Shown piece after piece: positions 47,748 through 56,822 of a stretch of 64,000 nt of DNA. Positions within the stretch are counted from its first letter, which is position 1; each line of letters starts with the position of its first letter. The DNA lies in assembly GCF_900156535.1 (NCBI RefSeq), contig NZ_FTNV01000001.1, forward strand, positions 2,045,938 to 2,109,937, given 5' to 3'. Below the pieces are notes generated by a model. The model searched no databases, was not told the DNA's origin, and worked only from the letters and a program-made list of their open reading frames with translations. A program made the position numbers and the translations under genes. The stretch is from Roseovarius nanhaiticus. Its GTDB lineage: Bacteria > Pseudomonadota > Alphaproteobacteria > Rhodobacterales > Rhodobacteraceae.

Positions 47748-48295
47748 CAGATATCCTCCAGGCCGAAGGGCGGCTCCACGCGTGTGACCAGCGCGACCAG
47801 ATCCGCAATGAGTTGCAAGAGCAGCAGGCCAAAGCCTACGGGAATGGCGAGATAGGGGATCCACAGGCGCACGCCCCAGATCGTGTCGGATTTCCAGCCG
47901 CGATCCCACGCGAAATGCCAGTATTCATACCCGTACCACAGCATGATCGCCACGATGGCGGCGCTGACGCTGAGCGTGAAGCAGGCCATGACAAAGCGTG
48001 CGCGGCGCGGCAGAGCGATGGGAATGAGATCGACGTTCACATGGCCGCGGAGGCGCTGCACATAGGGCAGCCCGATCAGCGTGGCCGCGATCATAAGATA
48101 GACCACCATCTCGGTCTGCCAAATGGTCGATTGGTTCAGCACCGCGCGCACAAAAATCATCTGACAAGTGATTCCGACCGCCACGACGATCATGGCCGCC
48201 GAGATCCAACCAGCGACGGTCGACAATGCGGCAACGATTTTGAGAAAGAGGTTATCGCCCGTCTGGGCGACCCGGTGGGTCACTTGTCCGGCCAT
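47747..48295 (-). CDS. matQ: Malonate TRAP transporter small permease
   Basis: A 182-aa DctQ-family protein with four membrane segments and WQTEMVVYLMIAATLIGLPYVQRLRGHVNVD (in parts, about 60-90). It bridges the binding protein and large permease. A 147-bp gap with no clear terminator separates it from matP. Confidence 0.92.
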   Translation of the reverse strand: MAGQVTHRVAQTGDNLFLKIVAALSTVAGWISAAMIVVAVGITCQMIFVRAVLNQSTIWQTEMVVYLMIAATLIGLPYVQRLRGHVNVDLIPIALPRRARFVMACFTLSVSAAIVAIMLWYGYEYWHFAWDRGWKSDTIWGVRLWIPYLAIPVGFGLLLLQLIADLVALVTRVEPPFGLEDI

Positions 48296-48442
48296 GTCGC
48301 GCTCCTTTGGATTGAGGTGCAGCTATGCGTGAGGGTGAGACTACCCTGTCCATTCGGCGCGCCGCCAAATGGGTGTGAAGTCAGCGGGTGGGGCGTGAGG
48401 ACAGGCAGGGCGCGCGATCCGCGCGCCCTGCCCCGCACCCCG

Positions 48443-49429
48443 TCACTCGACGGCGAGCGCCATATCCAGAAGCTCTTGGCCGTCCGAGACAGAGGCCACG
48501 AAATCTTTGTAGGATGTCTCGGCCGCCACGGCACGCCACGCATCGAAATCGGCCTGGCTCATCTGGGCAATCTCGACACCGGCATCCTTGAAGGCCTGCA
48601 CGGAGTCCGCGTCTTCCTTCTTGGCTTCTTCGACGTAATACGCCTCGGCCTTGGCGGACGCGTCCATCAGCGCCTGCTGCTGCTCGGGCGTCAGGCCATC
48701 AAATGTGGATTTGTTCATCAACAGAGGCTGGTACATGAACCACAGCGCATATTCGCCCGGCGGGGTGTAGCAGGCCACCTGCTCGTAGATGCGGTAGCTG
48801 ACGAAGGACGAGGACGAGGTGTTCGCCGCGCTCAGAACGCCGGTCTGCATCGCGTTATAGATCTCGGAGCTGGACATGGACGCAATCGAGGCGCCCGCAC
48901 CGGCCAGCATCTGCTCAAACGCCTTTCCGGCGGCGCGTGTCTGCAGGCCAGAGACATCCTCGGGCTTGGTGATGCAGGTATCCTTGCCGACGAACCCGCC
49001 CGCCAGATAACCGTGCACAAGGACCATCACGTCGTCTTCGGCCATCTTGGCCTCGATCGCCTCCATGAAGGGGCTGTTGCTGAGACGCGTGGCGTGATCG
49101 TGGTTCTTCACCAGACCGGGCATCAGCGTGAGGTTATAGGCCGGCTGCTGACCGCCCGCATAGCTGAGCGGCAGAACCGCCATGTCCAGCTGACCGCGGC
49201 TGAGCGGCTGATACTGCTCGCGCGCCTTGAAGAGCGACTCGGACCCGAAGATGCGGATATCGAGGTCCACATCGGCCGCCGCGACCTCGTCGGCGACGAT
49301 CTGCGCGACGTTGTGACGGATATCGCTGTTGGACCACTGGTGCGACAGGCGAAGCTCGGCCGCCCAAGCGGTGCTGCTGAGCGCCATCAGGGCCGTGGCC
49401 GCGACCGCGGTCTTGAAAATGGATGTCAT
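48443..49429 (-). CDS. matP: Malonate TRAP transporter substrate-binding protein
   Basis: A 328-aa periplasmic DctP-family protein with signal peptide (about 1-23, ending AWA), a middle domain with YLAGGFVGKDTCITKPEDVSGLQTR in parts and LWFMYQPLLMNKSTFDGL. First gene of the operon, divergent from a GntR regulator across a 151-bp region with a TTGTATACAA palindrome. Confidence 0.93.
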   Translation of the reverse strand: MTSIFKTAVAATALMALSSTAWAAELRLSHQWSNSDIRHNVAQIVADEVAAADVDLDIRIFGSESLFKAREQYQPLSRGQLDMAVLPLSYAGGQQPAYNLTLMPGLVKNHDHATRLSNSPFMEAIEAKMAEDDVMVLVHGYLAGGFVGKDTCITKPEDVSGLQTRAAGKAFEQMLAGAGASIASMSSSEIYNAMQTGVLSAANTSSSSFVSYRIYEQVACYTPPGEYALWFMYQPLLMNKSTFDGLTPEQQQALMDASAKAEAYYVEEAKKEDADSVQAFKDAGVEIAQMSQADFDAWRAVAAETSYKDFVASVSDGQELLDMALAVE

Positions 49430-49525
49430 GAATATGTCCTCCCAGACTGTTATCTTTCGCCCGGCCTCCCCGCCGGATCGCGTGACAGGCAGGTTAGGCG
49501 CGCTTGGTTTTCCGAGTCAACGATT

Positions 49526-49535
49526 TTGTATACAA
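49526..49535. promoter_or_regulatory. Probable MatR operator
   Basis: Perfect palindrome TTGTATACAA between matP and matR. On the minus strand the context is TCTTGTATACAAAA, close to the MatR site TCTTGTA/TACACGA described in Rhizobium leguminosarum. FadR-subfamily GntR proteins typically bind such GTATAC cores. Confidence 0.7.
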
Positions 49536-49580
49536 GAAAATAAAGTTTGCATGCGATCTACGCCGCGCTAATCTGTCGCC

Positions 49581-50237
49581 ATGGAAAAACGCCGTGCCGA
49601 TATCATTGCTGACGATCTGGAAGAGCTCGTTTTCGACGGCACCTTCCCTGACGGCGCGCGTCTGGATGAAAACGCGCTGGCCGACCGGTTCGGCGTGTCG
49701 CGCACCCCTATCCGCGAGGCGCTGCAACGGCTGGTCCAATCTGGCCTTGCGGCCCAGATCCCCCACCGGGGCGTCTTTGTGCGTCAGCCCGGTCCGGTCG
49801 AACTGATGGAGATGTTCGAGGTTATGGCCGAGCTTGAGGCCGCCGCCGCCCGCCTTGCCGCACGGCGTATCAGCGATGCGGCCCTCGCCGATCTGCGCGC
49901 CGCGAATACCCTTTGTGCAAAGGCGGTCGCAGAAAACGCGCCAGGCGCCTACTACCTTGAGAACGAGCGATTCCATCAGATTATCTATGCGCAATCGGGC
50001 AACAGCTTTCTGCGCGCCGAGGCGGAGCGCCTGCACCGCCGCCTGCGGCCCTTCCGCCGCCAACAGCTGCGCCTGCGCGGGCGCCTTGCCCAGTCCATGG
50101 CCGAGCATGAGGCCATCGTCGATGCGCTGACGCAAGGCGACGCACCCGGCGCCGCCGATGCGCTGCGCGCGCATGTCGCCGTTCAGGGCGAAAAATTCCA
50201 CTACCTCATGTCGTCGCTGCGCCCCGCCGCCGAATAG
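49581..50237 (+). CDS. matR: GntR/FadR-subfamily regulator of malonate use
   Basis: A 218-aa protein with an N-terminal winged helix ([22 protein letters not shown], about 29-50 in parts) and an all-helical FCD ligand domain (about 75-205). Divergent from matPQMAB; expected to repress or activate it in response to malonate or malonyl-CoA. Start ATG at 49581. Confidence 0.9.
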   Translation: MEKRRADIIADDLEELVFDGTFPDGARLDENALADRFGVSRTPIREALQRLVQSGLAAQIPHRGVFVRQPGPVELMEMFEVMAELEAAAARLAARRISDAALADLRAANTLCAKAVAENAPGAYYLENERFHQIIYAQSGNSFLRAEAERLHRRLRPFRRQQLRLRGRLAQSMAEHEAIVDALTQGDAPGAADALRAHVAVQGEKFHYLMSSLRPAAE

Positions 50238-50307
50238 CCGCCCAGTAGTCCTATCTCGACAGGGCGCGCTCCGCCGGTCTAAAGAGAGATCCAAAGGAGC
50301 CGCCGTC

Positions 50308-50751
50308 ATGACCTCGATCCTCATTCTCAATGGGCCCAACCTGAACCTTTTGGGCACCCGCCAGCCCGAGGTCTATGGCCGAGCCACCCTTGCCGATATC
50401 GAGGCACTGTGCCGCGCCCATGCCAGTACGCGCGGCGCCGAGATCGAGTTTGCCCAGAGCAATCACGAAGGCGCCTTGATCGATTCGATCCACGCGGCCA
50501 AGGGCAGACATGGGGGTATCATTCTGAATGCGGGCGCCTATACGCATACATCTGTCGCGCTCATGGACGCCATTGCATCGGTCCAGTTGCCTACGGTCGA
50601 GCTGCATCTGTCGAATGTCCACGCGCGCGAGGAATTTCGCCATGTCAGCTATATCGCGCGTGTCGCGCTGGGTGTGATCTGCGGATTCGGCGCTGCGGGC
50701 TATCCAATGGCCATGGACGCGCTGCTGGCGCACTTGGCGCAAGAGGGCTAG
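50308..50751 (+). CDS. aroQ: Type II 3-dehydroquinate dehydratase
   Basis: Third step of the shikimate pathway. The 147-aa protein has [15 protein letters not shown] (with the catalytic Tyr soon after in VYG), [19 protein letters not shown] and VELHLSN. AAAGGAG lies 8 nt before the ATG at 50308. Sits alone after matR and may be on its own promoter. Confidence 0.95.
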   Translation: MTSILILNGPNLNLLGTRQPEVYGRATLADIEALCRAHASTRGAEIEFAQSNHEGALIDSIHAAKGRHGGIILNAGAYTHTSVALMDAIASVQLPTVELHLSNVHAREEFRHVSYIARVALGVICGFGAAGYPMAMDALLAHLAQEG

Positions 50752-50820
50752 GGCGGCAATTCCGACATCCAAGTCGCGAAACGGCGAGACAGCGCGCGCG
50801 AAATAGCCAGTCATGCGCGC

Positions 50821-51885
50821 ATGACCATTGCATCGGTTCCAGGCGCTCCGCCCCTATCGCACACCTCACAGGGAATCCTCTGTGTCGTGGCTGGCATGGT
50901 GCTCTTTGTGGGCCAAGACGTTCTGATGAAGGACATGCTGACGCTCTACCCGGTGTGGATGCTTATCTTTGTCCGGTCTGTGGCGGCGCTGGTCACGCTT
51001 TTGCCGCTTGTAGTGTTTCTGGGCGCGCCGCACCGCATCTGGACGCCGCTTTGGCCTTGGTATCTGGCGCGTGCGGTCCTCTTTGCCGCCGGATTCGCCG
51101 CCTTCTATGCCGCGTTCCCGTTCATGGGCCTGGCCGAGGTGATCACGCTTTTCTTCTCGGCGCCCTTGATGACGGCCACGCTGGCCGCGATCTTCCTGCA
51201 GGAAAAGATCGGCCGTCACCGGGCGGCCGCGCTGTTTGTAGGTTTCGTCGGCGTCGTGATCGCCGTCAATCCGACCAGCGGCGACATCGGCTGGATCGCG
51301 ATCCTGCCCCTTCTTTGCGCGCTGAGCTATGCGGTCAGCCAGATCATCGTGCGCAGGATCGGTGAGCAGGACACATCGCTGACCATCGGGCTTTATACGA
51401 TTTCATTCTCGGGTCTTGTCATCCTGCCCATCGGCTTTGCGGTGTCGATGATCTTGGATATCACGCCCGAACTGCGGCATCTTGGCATGGAATGGCCCCT
51501 GCCGGACTTGAACGGCCTTGCCATGCTCGCGTTTCTTGGCACGCTGGGCACGCTGGCCTATACGCTGGTCTCGCGCGCCTACCAGATCGCCAGTGCCAGC
51601 GTGATCGCGCCCTTCGACTACAGCTATCTGCCACTGGCGGCCGGCCTTGCCTACCTGCTCTGGGGCGAAGTGCCGCCCATCACGACGCTGATCGGCATGG
51701 TTTTGATCGTGGGCAGCGGCATGTACACCGCCTACCGCGAATTGCGCGTGGCGCGGCCGGCGGATGAGACCCCGCCAATCTCGCAGACCGTCTTTACGCC
51801 GGGCGGACCGGCTGCGGTTCTGGCCGAAGCGCTCGATGCCGAGGCGACTCAGCTGGACGCGGCGGGCGAAAAGGTCAGCCCCTGA
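50821..51885 (+). CDS. DMT superfamily (EamA) transporter
   Basis: A 354-aa membrane protein with ten predicted membrane segments in two EamA repeats (GMVLFVGQDVLMKDMLTLYP, SYAVSQIIVRRIG, APFDYSYLPLAAGLAYLLWGE) and a polar C-terminal tail of about 45 residues. Family members export amino acids or other metabolites; the substrate cannot be told. Confidence 0.88.
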   Translation: MTIASVPGAPPLSHTSQGILCVVAGMVLFVGQDVLMKDMLTLYPVWMLIFVRSVAALVTLLPLVVFLGAPHRIWTPLWPWYLARAVLFAAGFAAFYAAFPFMGLAEVITLFFSAPLMTATLAAIFLQEKIGRHRAAALFVGFVGVVIAVNPTSGDIGWIAILPLLCALSYAVSQIIVRRIGEQDTSLTIGLYTISFSGLVILPIGFAVSMILDITPELRHLGMEWPLPDLNGLAMLAFLGTLGTLAYTLVSRAYQIASASVIAPFDYSYLPLAAGLAYLLWGEVPPITTLIGMVLIVGSGMYTAYRELRVARPADETPPISQTVFTPGGPAAVLAEALDAEATQLDAAGEKVSP

Positions 51886-51906
51886 TCGCCGCGCCGCGCG
51901 GGTTGC

Positions 51907-52311
51907 CTAGCGCAGCACATGCACCGCGCAGGTCGCATGGCGCACCACATGCCCTGCCGTGCTGCCAAAGAAGTAATCGGCAGCGCCCGGACGATGCGAT
52001 TCGACCACGATCAGATCTGCGCCGATCTTGTTGGCATAGTCCGTGATGGACCGCCCCGCCGAGCCAGTGATGACTTCGCCGCGCGCCCGGTCAAAGCTTT
52101 TCGCCAGCTTGTCCAGCTCACGGTGCAATTCAGCGCGCAATTCTGCCGTGGCGTTTTCGGGGATGTAGGGCGCAACGTAGGTCGGCATACGCTCGATCAC
52201 GTGCAGCAGCGTCACCTGAGCGTCAGGTCCGGCCAGTGCGGCGATCTCGCGCGTTTTTACGTGGTCGTGAACATCGTCTAGCAGCACGGGAACGAGAATA
52301 TTCTTGTACAT
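51907..52311 (-). CDS. Universal stress protein (UspA family)
   Basis: A 134-aa alpha/beta protein with MYKNILVPVLLD at the start and the nucleotide-binding C-terminal pattern GADLIVVESHR..ADYFFGSTAGHVVRHATCAVHVL. AAAGGAG precedes the ATG. It lies directly left of the inverted-repeat element. Confidence 0.9.
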   Translation of the reverse strand: MYKNILVPVLLDDVHDHVKTREIAALAGPDAQVTLLHVIERMPTYVAPYIPENATAELRAELHRELDKLAKSFDRARGEVITGSAGRSITDYANKIGADLIVVESHRPGAADYFFGSTAGHVVRHATCAVHVLR

Positions 52312-52414
52312 TGTTATGGTCTCCTTTGATCGAGGGCATGTTGCGCGCGATGGCGCGGTGCGCCTTGATGCAGATCAGATGCCGCGCAAGTCCTGCCATC
52401 GCACGCAAAGAAAA

Positions 52415-52452
52415 AGGGGGCGCCCCTTGCGCAAGCCCCTTACCGGATGTGT
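52415..52452 (+). repeat. Left terminal inverted repeat
   Basis: Starts AGGGGGCGC, then a 7-nt variable piece CCCTTGC, then the 22-nt block GCAAGCCCCTTAC...GATGTGT. The outer 9 and inner 22 bases are identical to the reverse complement of the right end. Confidence 0.75.
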
Positions 52453-52538
52453 GGAAGAAAATGCTTTGGTTGGCCACAAAGTGGCAAACCTTATCCTTAG
52501 AAACTTGACTTGAACGAATCCACGAATGGAGATGTCAG

Positions 52539-54263
52539 GTGAAGTCCGTCCCGCAAAAATCTGCGACAGCCCCAAAAAGGCGCATTCCACTCCCGTTTTT
52601 CGGGGTGGATGTGAACTTTTGCCGGAATGCGCGATGCGCTCATTTCGGCGTTCCGCCGGACCCTCGCGACGGCCGGGGCCTAAAGATTAGCTCCGCCAAC
52701 ACCAACTTTCCGCGTGGGAAAGTTGGCGGCACCGGAGACAGAAAATACTTCGAATGTGGCTCTTGTGGACAGGAATCCGTGGTCAAGAACAACCGCGCTG
52801 TTTTCGAAGAATACACACGCCTGCGCCGATTGCAACGCTTTCACGGCAAGTCCTGCAGCAACGAGCGGTGCCCCTCAAACGGAAAGACGTTAGAGATGTG
52901 GCCGGATCGATATTGGAAGACCGGTCGGACGAAAGCCGGACATCAGCGATATGCCTGCAAGCGGTGTAGATCAACGTTCACCGTCGGGCATCCAACGCGC
53001 AATCATCGGCGACAATCCAAGAACGGGCAGATTCTGAAACTTCTCGTTCACGGAACCTCCCTATCGAAGATCACCGAAATCGCCGATGTTGCGCCCCGGG
53101 ACGTTTATCGAAAGCTGGATTTTATCTATGATTGTATCCGGGAGTTCACGGGTCGGCGCGAAGGCGATCTGCACCATGTCGATTGGGAGAGATAAGGCCG
53201 CCGTTTCGCCACAGACAGCCAAACGCTGACACTCAACTGGCCCAACCGCAAGAAGCGCGCCTCGGTGGCTGTGCAGCACCTCTGCACCGCGCACGCGAAC
53301 TCGGGTTACATCGTCCTGGGGCATCTTCAGTTCGATCCTGCGGCCGATATGGCGCAGGTCGAGATCGACATGGCCGCAAACGGAGACTTGGAAAAAGATC
53401 GCTGCTGGCGGCGCCATGGACGCCTGTGGACGGCTTCCGAGTTCAAGAAATACCTCGACGACATTACCGCAGACGCCAAAATTGACCCCGAGATTCTCGC
53501 TGATGTTGATCTTGGCCTCCAGCTACCTCACGAAGGCGGTCTCGTGCGGCAGGACATCCAACAATACGCCCACGCGCTGATGCTCCGGAGGATGGTGTCG
53601 AAGTCCGACAGTCGCTTCTTTTTCATCCAGGACGGCGACTCCGGCCTCAGCAAGGCTTTTCTTGCGGCCTTCGCTCCAGAGGTAAGGCAAGGTCGCGTCG
53701 ATGTGGCCACTATCTCCTTCGCAAAATACGAGTTCAACGATACGCGCGAGGTTTTGTATGCTCAGGGCCGTCGGATCTTGCGAAAAGAACTCAACCTAAC
53801 TCCCCATGAACTCAATAGCCTGCCGGCGTTCGTGCTGAATGAGGAAATCGATAAGGAAATTGTGAAACGGATGGCCGGGAGGCCGCTCGGCTCTCTCTTT
53901 GCCTGGCCCTATCATACGAAGTCCGAGCCTTCCCGCGTCATTGATCTCAAGACGGATCGACCGGAGCTATCGACTGAGCGGTGTGCGAGGTTGATGCGCC
54001 TTGCCACCCTGCGCAGCGTCGACAGCTATTTCCACAAGATTCGCAGCAACGTGCGTCCTGCCGCCCGCCCTGTCTCGACGCCGAGCGCGAATGGCCGAAC
54101 CTGGGATCGGCACTTCCTCTACAAGCCGGAAATGCTGCTCAAGATCATCGAGATCTACCGCTTCCATCATAACTGGATGGGGACACGCAACACCAAACGA
54201 ACCCCGGCAATGAAGCTCGGCCTCGCCAAGGGGAAGGTTTATGAGCGCGACCTCTTCGGATAG
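52539..54263 (+). pseudogene. Zinc-ribbon DDE transposase-like gene with an in-frame stop
   Basis: One continuous frame of 574 codons is broken only by TAA at codon 219 (53193-53195). The first part has two four-Cys zinc ribbons (CRNARC..CGSC and CSNERC..CKRC, about residues 28-145) and a helix-turn-helix (NGQILKLLVHGTSLSKITEIA in parts, about 167-190). The second part resumes in frame with FATDSQTLTLNW, the likely first catalytic Asp, then FIQDGDSGLSKAF with a second Asp, and ends with YRFHHNWMGTRNTKRTP like integrase-core transposases. All catalytic residues lie after the stop, so the upstream fragment cannot transpose. GTG start at 52539 follows GGAG. A hairpin (52691-52737) lies inside the coding region. 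Confidence 0.72.
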
Positions 54264-54290
54264 TCAGCCTCCGCGAAATCCGTCAAAGAT

Positions 54291-54515
54291 TCACGACAGA
54301 AAATCTGCCACGGTCTGGCAGATATAATCGGCGACTACTTTCGCGAATCGTAAAACCAAGATTCCGATAAAGGCGAGGCTGATAAGCCCGCCAAGAGGCT
54401 TTTCGGTTTCGACGATAAAACCAATCGCCATGGCGCCGGCGAGAAGAAGGTATGCAAGGATGATCCCCGCCGTGAGGATGCGAGACATCCCTTCTACCCA
54501 ATCCGAGTTCCACAT
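54291..54515 (-). CDS. Small two-segment membrane protein inside the element
   Basis: A 74-aa protein with two hydrophobic stretches (about 12-30, LTAGIILAYLLLAGAMAIGF, and about 40-58, LISLAFIGILVLRFAKVV). Not recognised. It is convergent with the transposase gene and lies inside the inverted repeats, so it may be a passenger. Start at 54515 has AGGAG 11 nt upstream; an in-frame ATG at 54488 would remove nine residues. Confidence 0.5.
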   Translation of the reverse strand: MWNSDWVEGMSRILTAGIILAYLLLAGAMAIGFIVETEKPLGGLISLAFIGILVLRFAKVVADYICQTVADFLS

Positions 54516-54576
54516 GCCTGATCGACTCCTCTTGTCGCTGTTTTAGAGACGTAGGTAGCGAGGTGCCTGAAACGAA

Positions 54577-54602
54577 ATGCGCGCCCACCTCTGGGCGCGC
54601 AT
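54577..54602. repeat. Perfect inverted repeat inside the right end of the element
   Basis: ATGCGCGCCC (54577-54586) and GGGCGCGCAT (54593-54602) with a 6-nt loop ACCTCT. No T-run; it lies just inside the right terminal repeat. Confidence 0.6.
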
Positions 54603-54608
54603 CCATCA

Positions 54609-54649
54609 ACACATCCGGTAAGGGGCTTGCCCCTTGCGGTGCGCCCCCT
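54609..54649 (-). repeat. Right terminal inverted repeat
   Basis: Reverse complement starts AGGGGGCGC, then 10 nt ACCGCAAGGG, then the 22-nt block shared with the left end. The variable piece contains GCAAGGG, the reverse complement of the left end's CCCTTGC, as if that piece had inverted. Confidence 0.75.
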
Positions 54650-54673
54650 CTCGATCACTATTCCTGAAAAGCC

Positions 54674-55546
54674 TCAGCTTTTGCCCATCTTGGCGACTTC
54701 GGCGGCGAAGTCTTCCTTTTCAACCGCGATGCCCTCGCCCACTTCGAGGCGCACATAGCCCGTCAGCGTGACGCCGGCCTCTTTGGCGGCGGCCTCGACC
54801 GTCAGGTCGGGGTTCATGACGAACGCTTGGCCCATCAGGGTCGACTCGGCCATGAATTTCTTCATGCGGCCCTCGATCATCTTCTCGATGACCTGCTCGG
54901 GCTTGCCGCTCTCGCGGGCGATGTCCATCTGGACCTGCTTTTCCTTCTCGACGACCGCCGGATCCAGCGATGCCTCGTCGAAGGCGACAGGGTTGGTTGC
55001 GGCAATGTGCATGGCGATCTGGCGACCGAACGCCTCGTCACCCTTCAGCGCGACCAGAACACCGATCTTGCCCATGCCATCCACGGCAGCGTTGTGGACA
55101 TAGGACACGACGCTGTCGCCCTCGATGGATGCCATCCGGCGCAGGGTCATGTTCTCGCCGATGGTTGCGATCTTGTCGGTGACTGTCTCCTCGACGGTTT
55201 TGCCGCCCAAGTCGGCGGCCTTCAACGCCTCGACATCATCCGCCTTAACCGCCGCATCGGCGATGGAGGACACCATCTTCTGGAAGTCAGCATTTTTTGC
55301 GACGAAATCCGTCTCCGAGTTGATCTCGACGGCGACGCCGCGGCCACCCTCGACCTTGACGGCGACCAAGCCCTCGGCCGCAGTGCGGCCCGATTTCTTG
55401 GCGGCCTTGGCCAGACCCTTGGTGCGCAGCCAATCGACGGCGGCGTCCATGTCGCCATCCGCCTCGGTCAGTGCCTTCTTCGCGTCCATCATGCCTGCGC
55501 CCGTCGTGTCGCGCAGCTCTTTCACCATTGCAGCAGTGATTGCCAT
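54674..55546 (-). CDS. tsf: Elongation factor Ts
   Basis: Nucleotide exchange factor for EF-Tu. The 290-aa protein has the UBA-like N-terminus [26 protein letters not shown] (in parts), the nucleotide-exchange [10 protein letters not shown] around residue 80 and the C-terminal dimerisation repeat. Second gene of the rpsB-tsf operon. Confidence 0.97.
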   Translation of the reverse strand: MAITAAMVKELRDTTGAGMMDAKKALTEADGDMDAAVDWLRTKGLAKAAKKSGRTAAEGLVAVKVEGGRGVAVEINSETDFVAKNADFQKMVSSIADAAVKADDVEALKAADLGGKTVEETVTDKIATIGENMTLRRMASIEGDSVVSYVHNAAVDGMGKIGVLVALKGDEAFGRQIAMHIAATNPVAFDEASLDPAVVEKEKQVQMDIARESGKPEQVIEKMIEGRMKKFMAESTLMGQAFVMNPDLTVEAAAKEAGVTLTGYVRLEVGEGIAVEKEDFAAEVAKMGKS

Positions 55547-55572
55547 TGGGGCTCTCCTGAATTTGTAAAGCG

Positions 55573-55595
55573 GCCCGGCGGTAATGCCGCCGGGC
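55573..55595 (-). promoter_or_regulatory. Hairpin between rpsB and tsf
   Basis: GCCCGGCGG/CCGCCGGGC perfect 9-bp stem with a TAATG loop in the 75-bp spacer. Probably an mRNA processing or partial termination site that sets the rpsB to tsf ratio; there is only a short T stretch after it. Confidence 0.5.
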
Positions 55596-55621
55596 TCGGG
55601 TAGGATGGGATCAGCCGTGGA

Positions 55622-56503
55622 TCAGCTGTTCTGACCGGCCTTGGCAGCCATGTCGGACACTTCTTCGCTCGACTTGATGTCCAGCGGCGCGTCCTTGGTC
55701 TGCTTGTCGTCATGAACGGCTTCGTGGCTGATGTCGCCAGTTTCAACGCCGGTCGAGGCAGCTTCCTCGGCGGGGGCTTCTTCCATCTCGCCGATATCGA
55801 TGCCGGCGGCGCCCATCTGGGCGGTCATGCCGTCCAGCGCGGCGCGGCTGATCAGATCGCAATAGAGCGCGATGGCGCGGGCCGCGTCGTCATTGCCGGG
55901 GATGATGTAGTCGATGCCGTCGGGCGAGCAGTTGGTGTCGACAATGGCGACAACCGGAATGCCCAGCTTGTTGGCTTCGGCCACGGCCAGCTGCTCTTTC
56001 TTGACGTCGATGACGAACAGAAGGTCAGGCACGCCGCCCATTTCGCGGATACCGCCCAGCGATGCCTGCAGTTTGGTTTGGTCACGCTCCATGCCCAGAC
56101 GCTCTTTCTTGGTGAGACCCTCGGCGCCCTGCTCGAGCAGCTCGTCGATCTCCTTGAGGCGGTGGATCGACTTCGAGACGGTCTGCCAGTTGGTGAGCGT
56201 GCCGCCCAGCCAGCGGTGGTTCATGTAATACTGCGCACATTTCTCAGCAGCTTCAGCGATTGGCGTCGCCGCCTGACGCTTGGTGCCGACAAAAAGCACG
56301 CGGCCGTTCTTGGCCACGGTTTCGCGCACGACGTTCAGCGCCGCGTCCAGCATCGGGACGGTCTGCGTCAGGTCCATGATGTGGATGCCGTTGCGCGCGC
56401 CATAGATGAACTCGCCCATGCGGGGGTTCCAACGCTGCGTCTGGTGGCCGAAGTGAACGCCAGCTTCCAAAAGCTGACGCATGGAGAACTCGGGAAGAGC
56501 CAT
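55622..56503 (-). CDS. rpsB: 30S ribosomal protein S2
   Basis: The 293-aa protein has [24 protein letters not shown] split over about 6-30, [10 protein letters not shown], and [27 protein letters not shown] in parts. It is about 50 residues longer than E. coli S2, with an acidic Ala/Glu/Asp-rich C-terminal extension common in alphaproteobacteria. Confidence 0.97.
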   Translation of the reverse strand: MALPEFSMRQLLEAGVHFGHQTQRWNPRMGEFIYGARNGIHIMDLTQTVPMLDAALNVVRETVAKNGRVLFVGTKRQAATPIAEAAEKCAQYYMNHRWLGGTLTNWQTVSKSIHRLKEIDELLEQGAEGLTKKERLGMERDQTKLQASLGGIREMGGVPDLLFVIDVKKEQLAVAEANKLGIPVVAIVDTNCSPDGIDYIIPGNDDAARAIALYCDLISRAALDGMTAQMGAAGIDIGEMEEAPAEEAASTGVETGDISHEAVHDDKQTKDAPLDIKSSEEVSDMAAKAGQNS

Positions 56504-56532
56504 GCCGTTATTCCTTTTCCGGTTTTCGCCTC

Positions 56533-56607
56533 GGCACGGGGTGAGAGGGGTATGCCCTCAACCGGTGGACTGCCGGGGATGTCTCCCCCGGACGGCCCGC
56601 CCGTGCC
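56533..56607 (-). promoter_or_regulatory. Structured 5' leader of rpsB
   Basis: On the transcribed strand GGCACGGG and CCCGTGCC close a junction that contains two hairpins, CCGGGG/CCCCGG with a 7-nt loop and GAGGG/CCCTC with a CATAC loop. S2 autoregulates rpsB through its leader in E. coli; this fold may do the same but is not shown to be homologous. Confidence 0.45.
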
Positions 56608-56627
56608 TGCGGATTTCAAGTAGGCGC

Positions 56628-56656
56628 GCTATAGACCGCCTCGCGCCGGGTTGCAA
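56628..56656 (-). promoter_or_regulatory. Sigma-70 promoter of rpsB-tsf
   Basis: On the minus strand TTGCAA (56656-56651), 17-bp spacer, TATAGC (56633-56628), about 125 bp before the rpsB start. Confidence 0.65.
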
Positions 56657-56822
56657 GGCCGTGATGAGGCCGCGCCACCAAGACCGCCTGCATCTTGTGC
56701 AATGCGGGAGCCGCACCCAAGTAAATCTGGCCGATGATACCGCCGCGCCGCCGCAACCCATTGCCGCGCCGCACAAATGTTCGTAAACCTTCTCAATTCC
56801 GTTTCCGAGGCCGAACCACCCC

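Larger units (their letters stand above)
52415..54649. mobile_element. Inactive IS-like element with long terminal inverted repeats
   Basis: A 2235-bp unit bounded by imperfect terminal inverted repeats of 38 and 41 bp. It holds a zinc-ribbon DDE transposase gene with an in-frame stop and a small membrane protein gene on the opposite strand. It interrupts otherwise ordinary chromosomal genes (uspA left, tsf right). No target-site duplication could be seen beside the repeat ends, so the insertion may be old. Codon choice inside looks less GC-biased than in neighbours by eye. Confidence 0.7.

Noticed and set aside
52406..52415. Target-site duplication flanking the element
   Set aside because: Bases outside the two repeat ends (AAAGAAAA and CTCGATCA) do not match.
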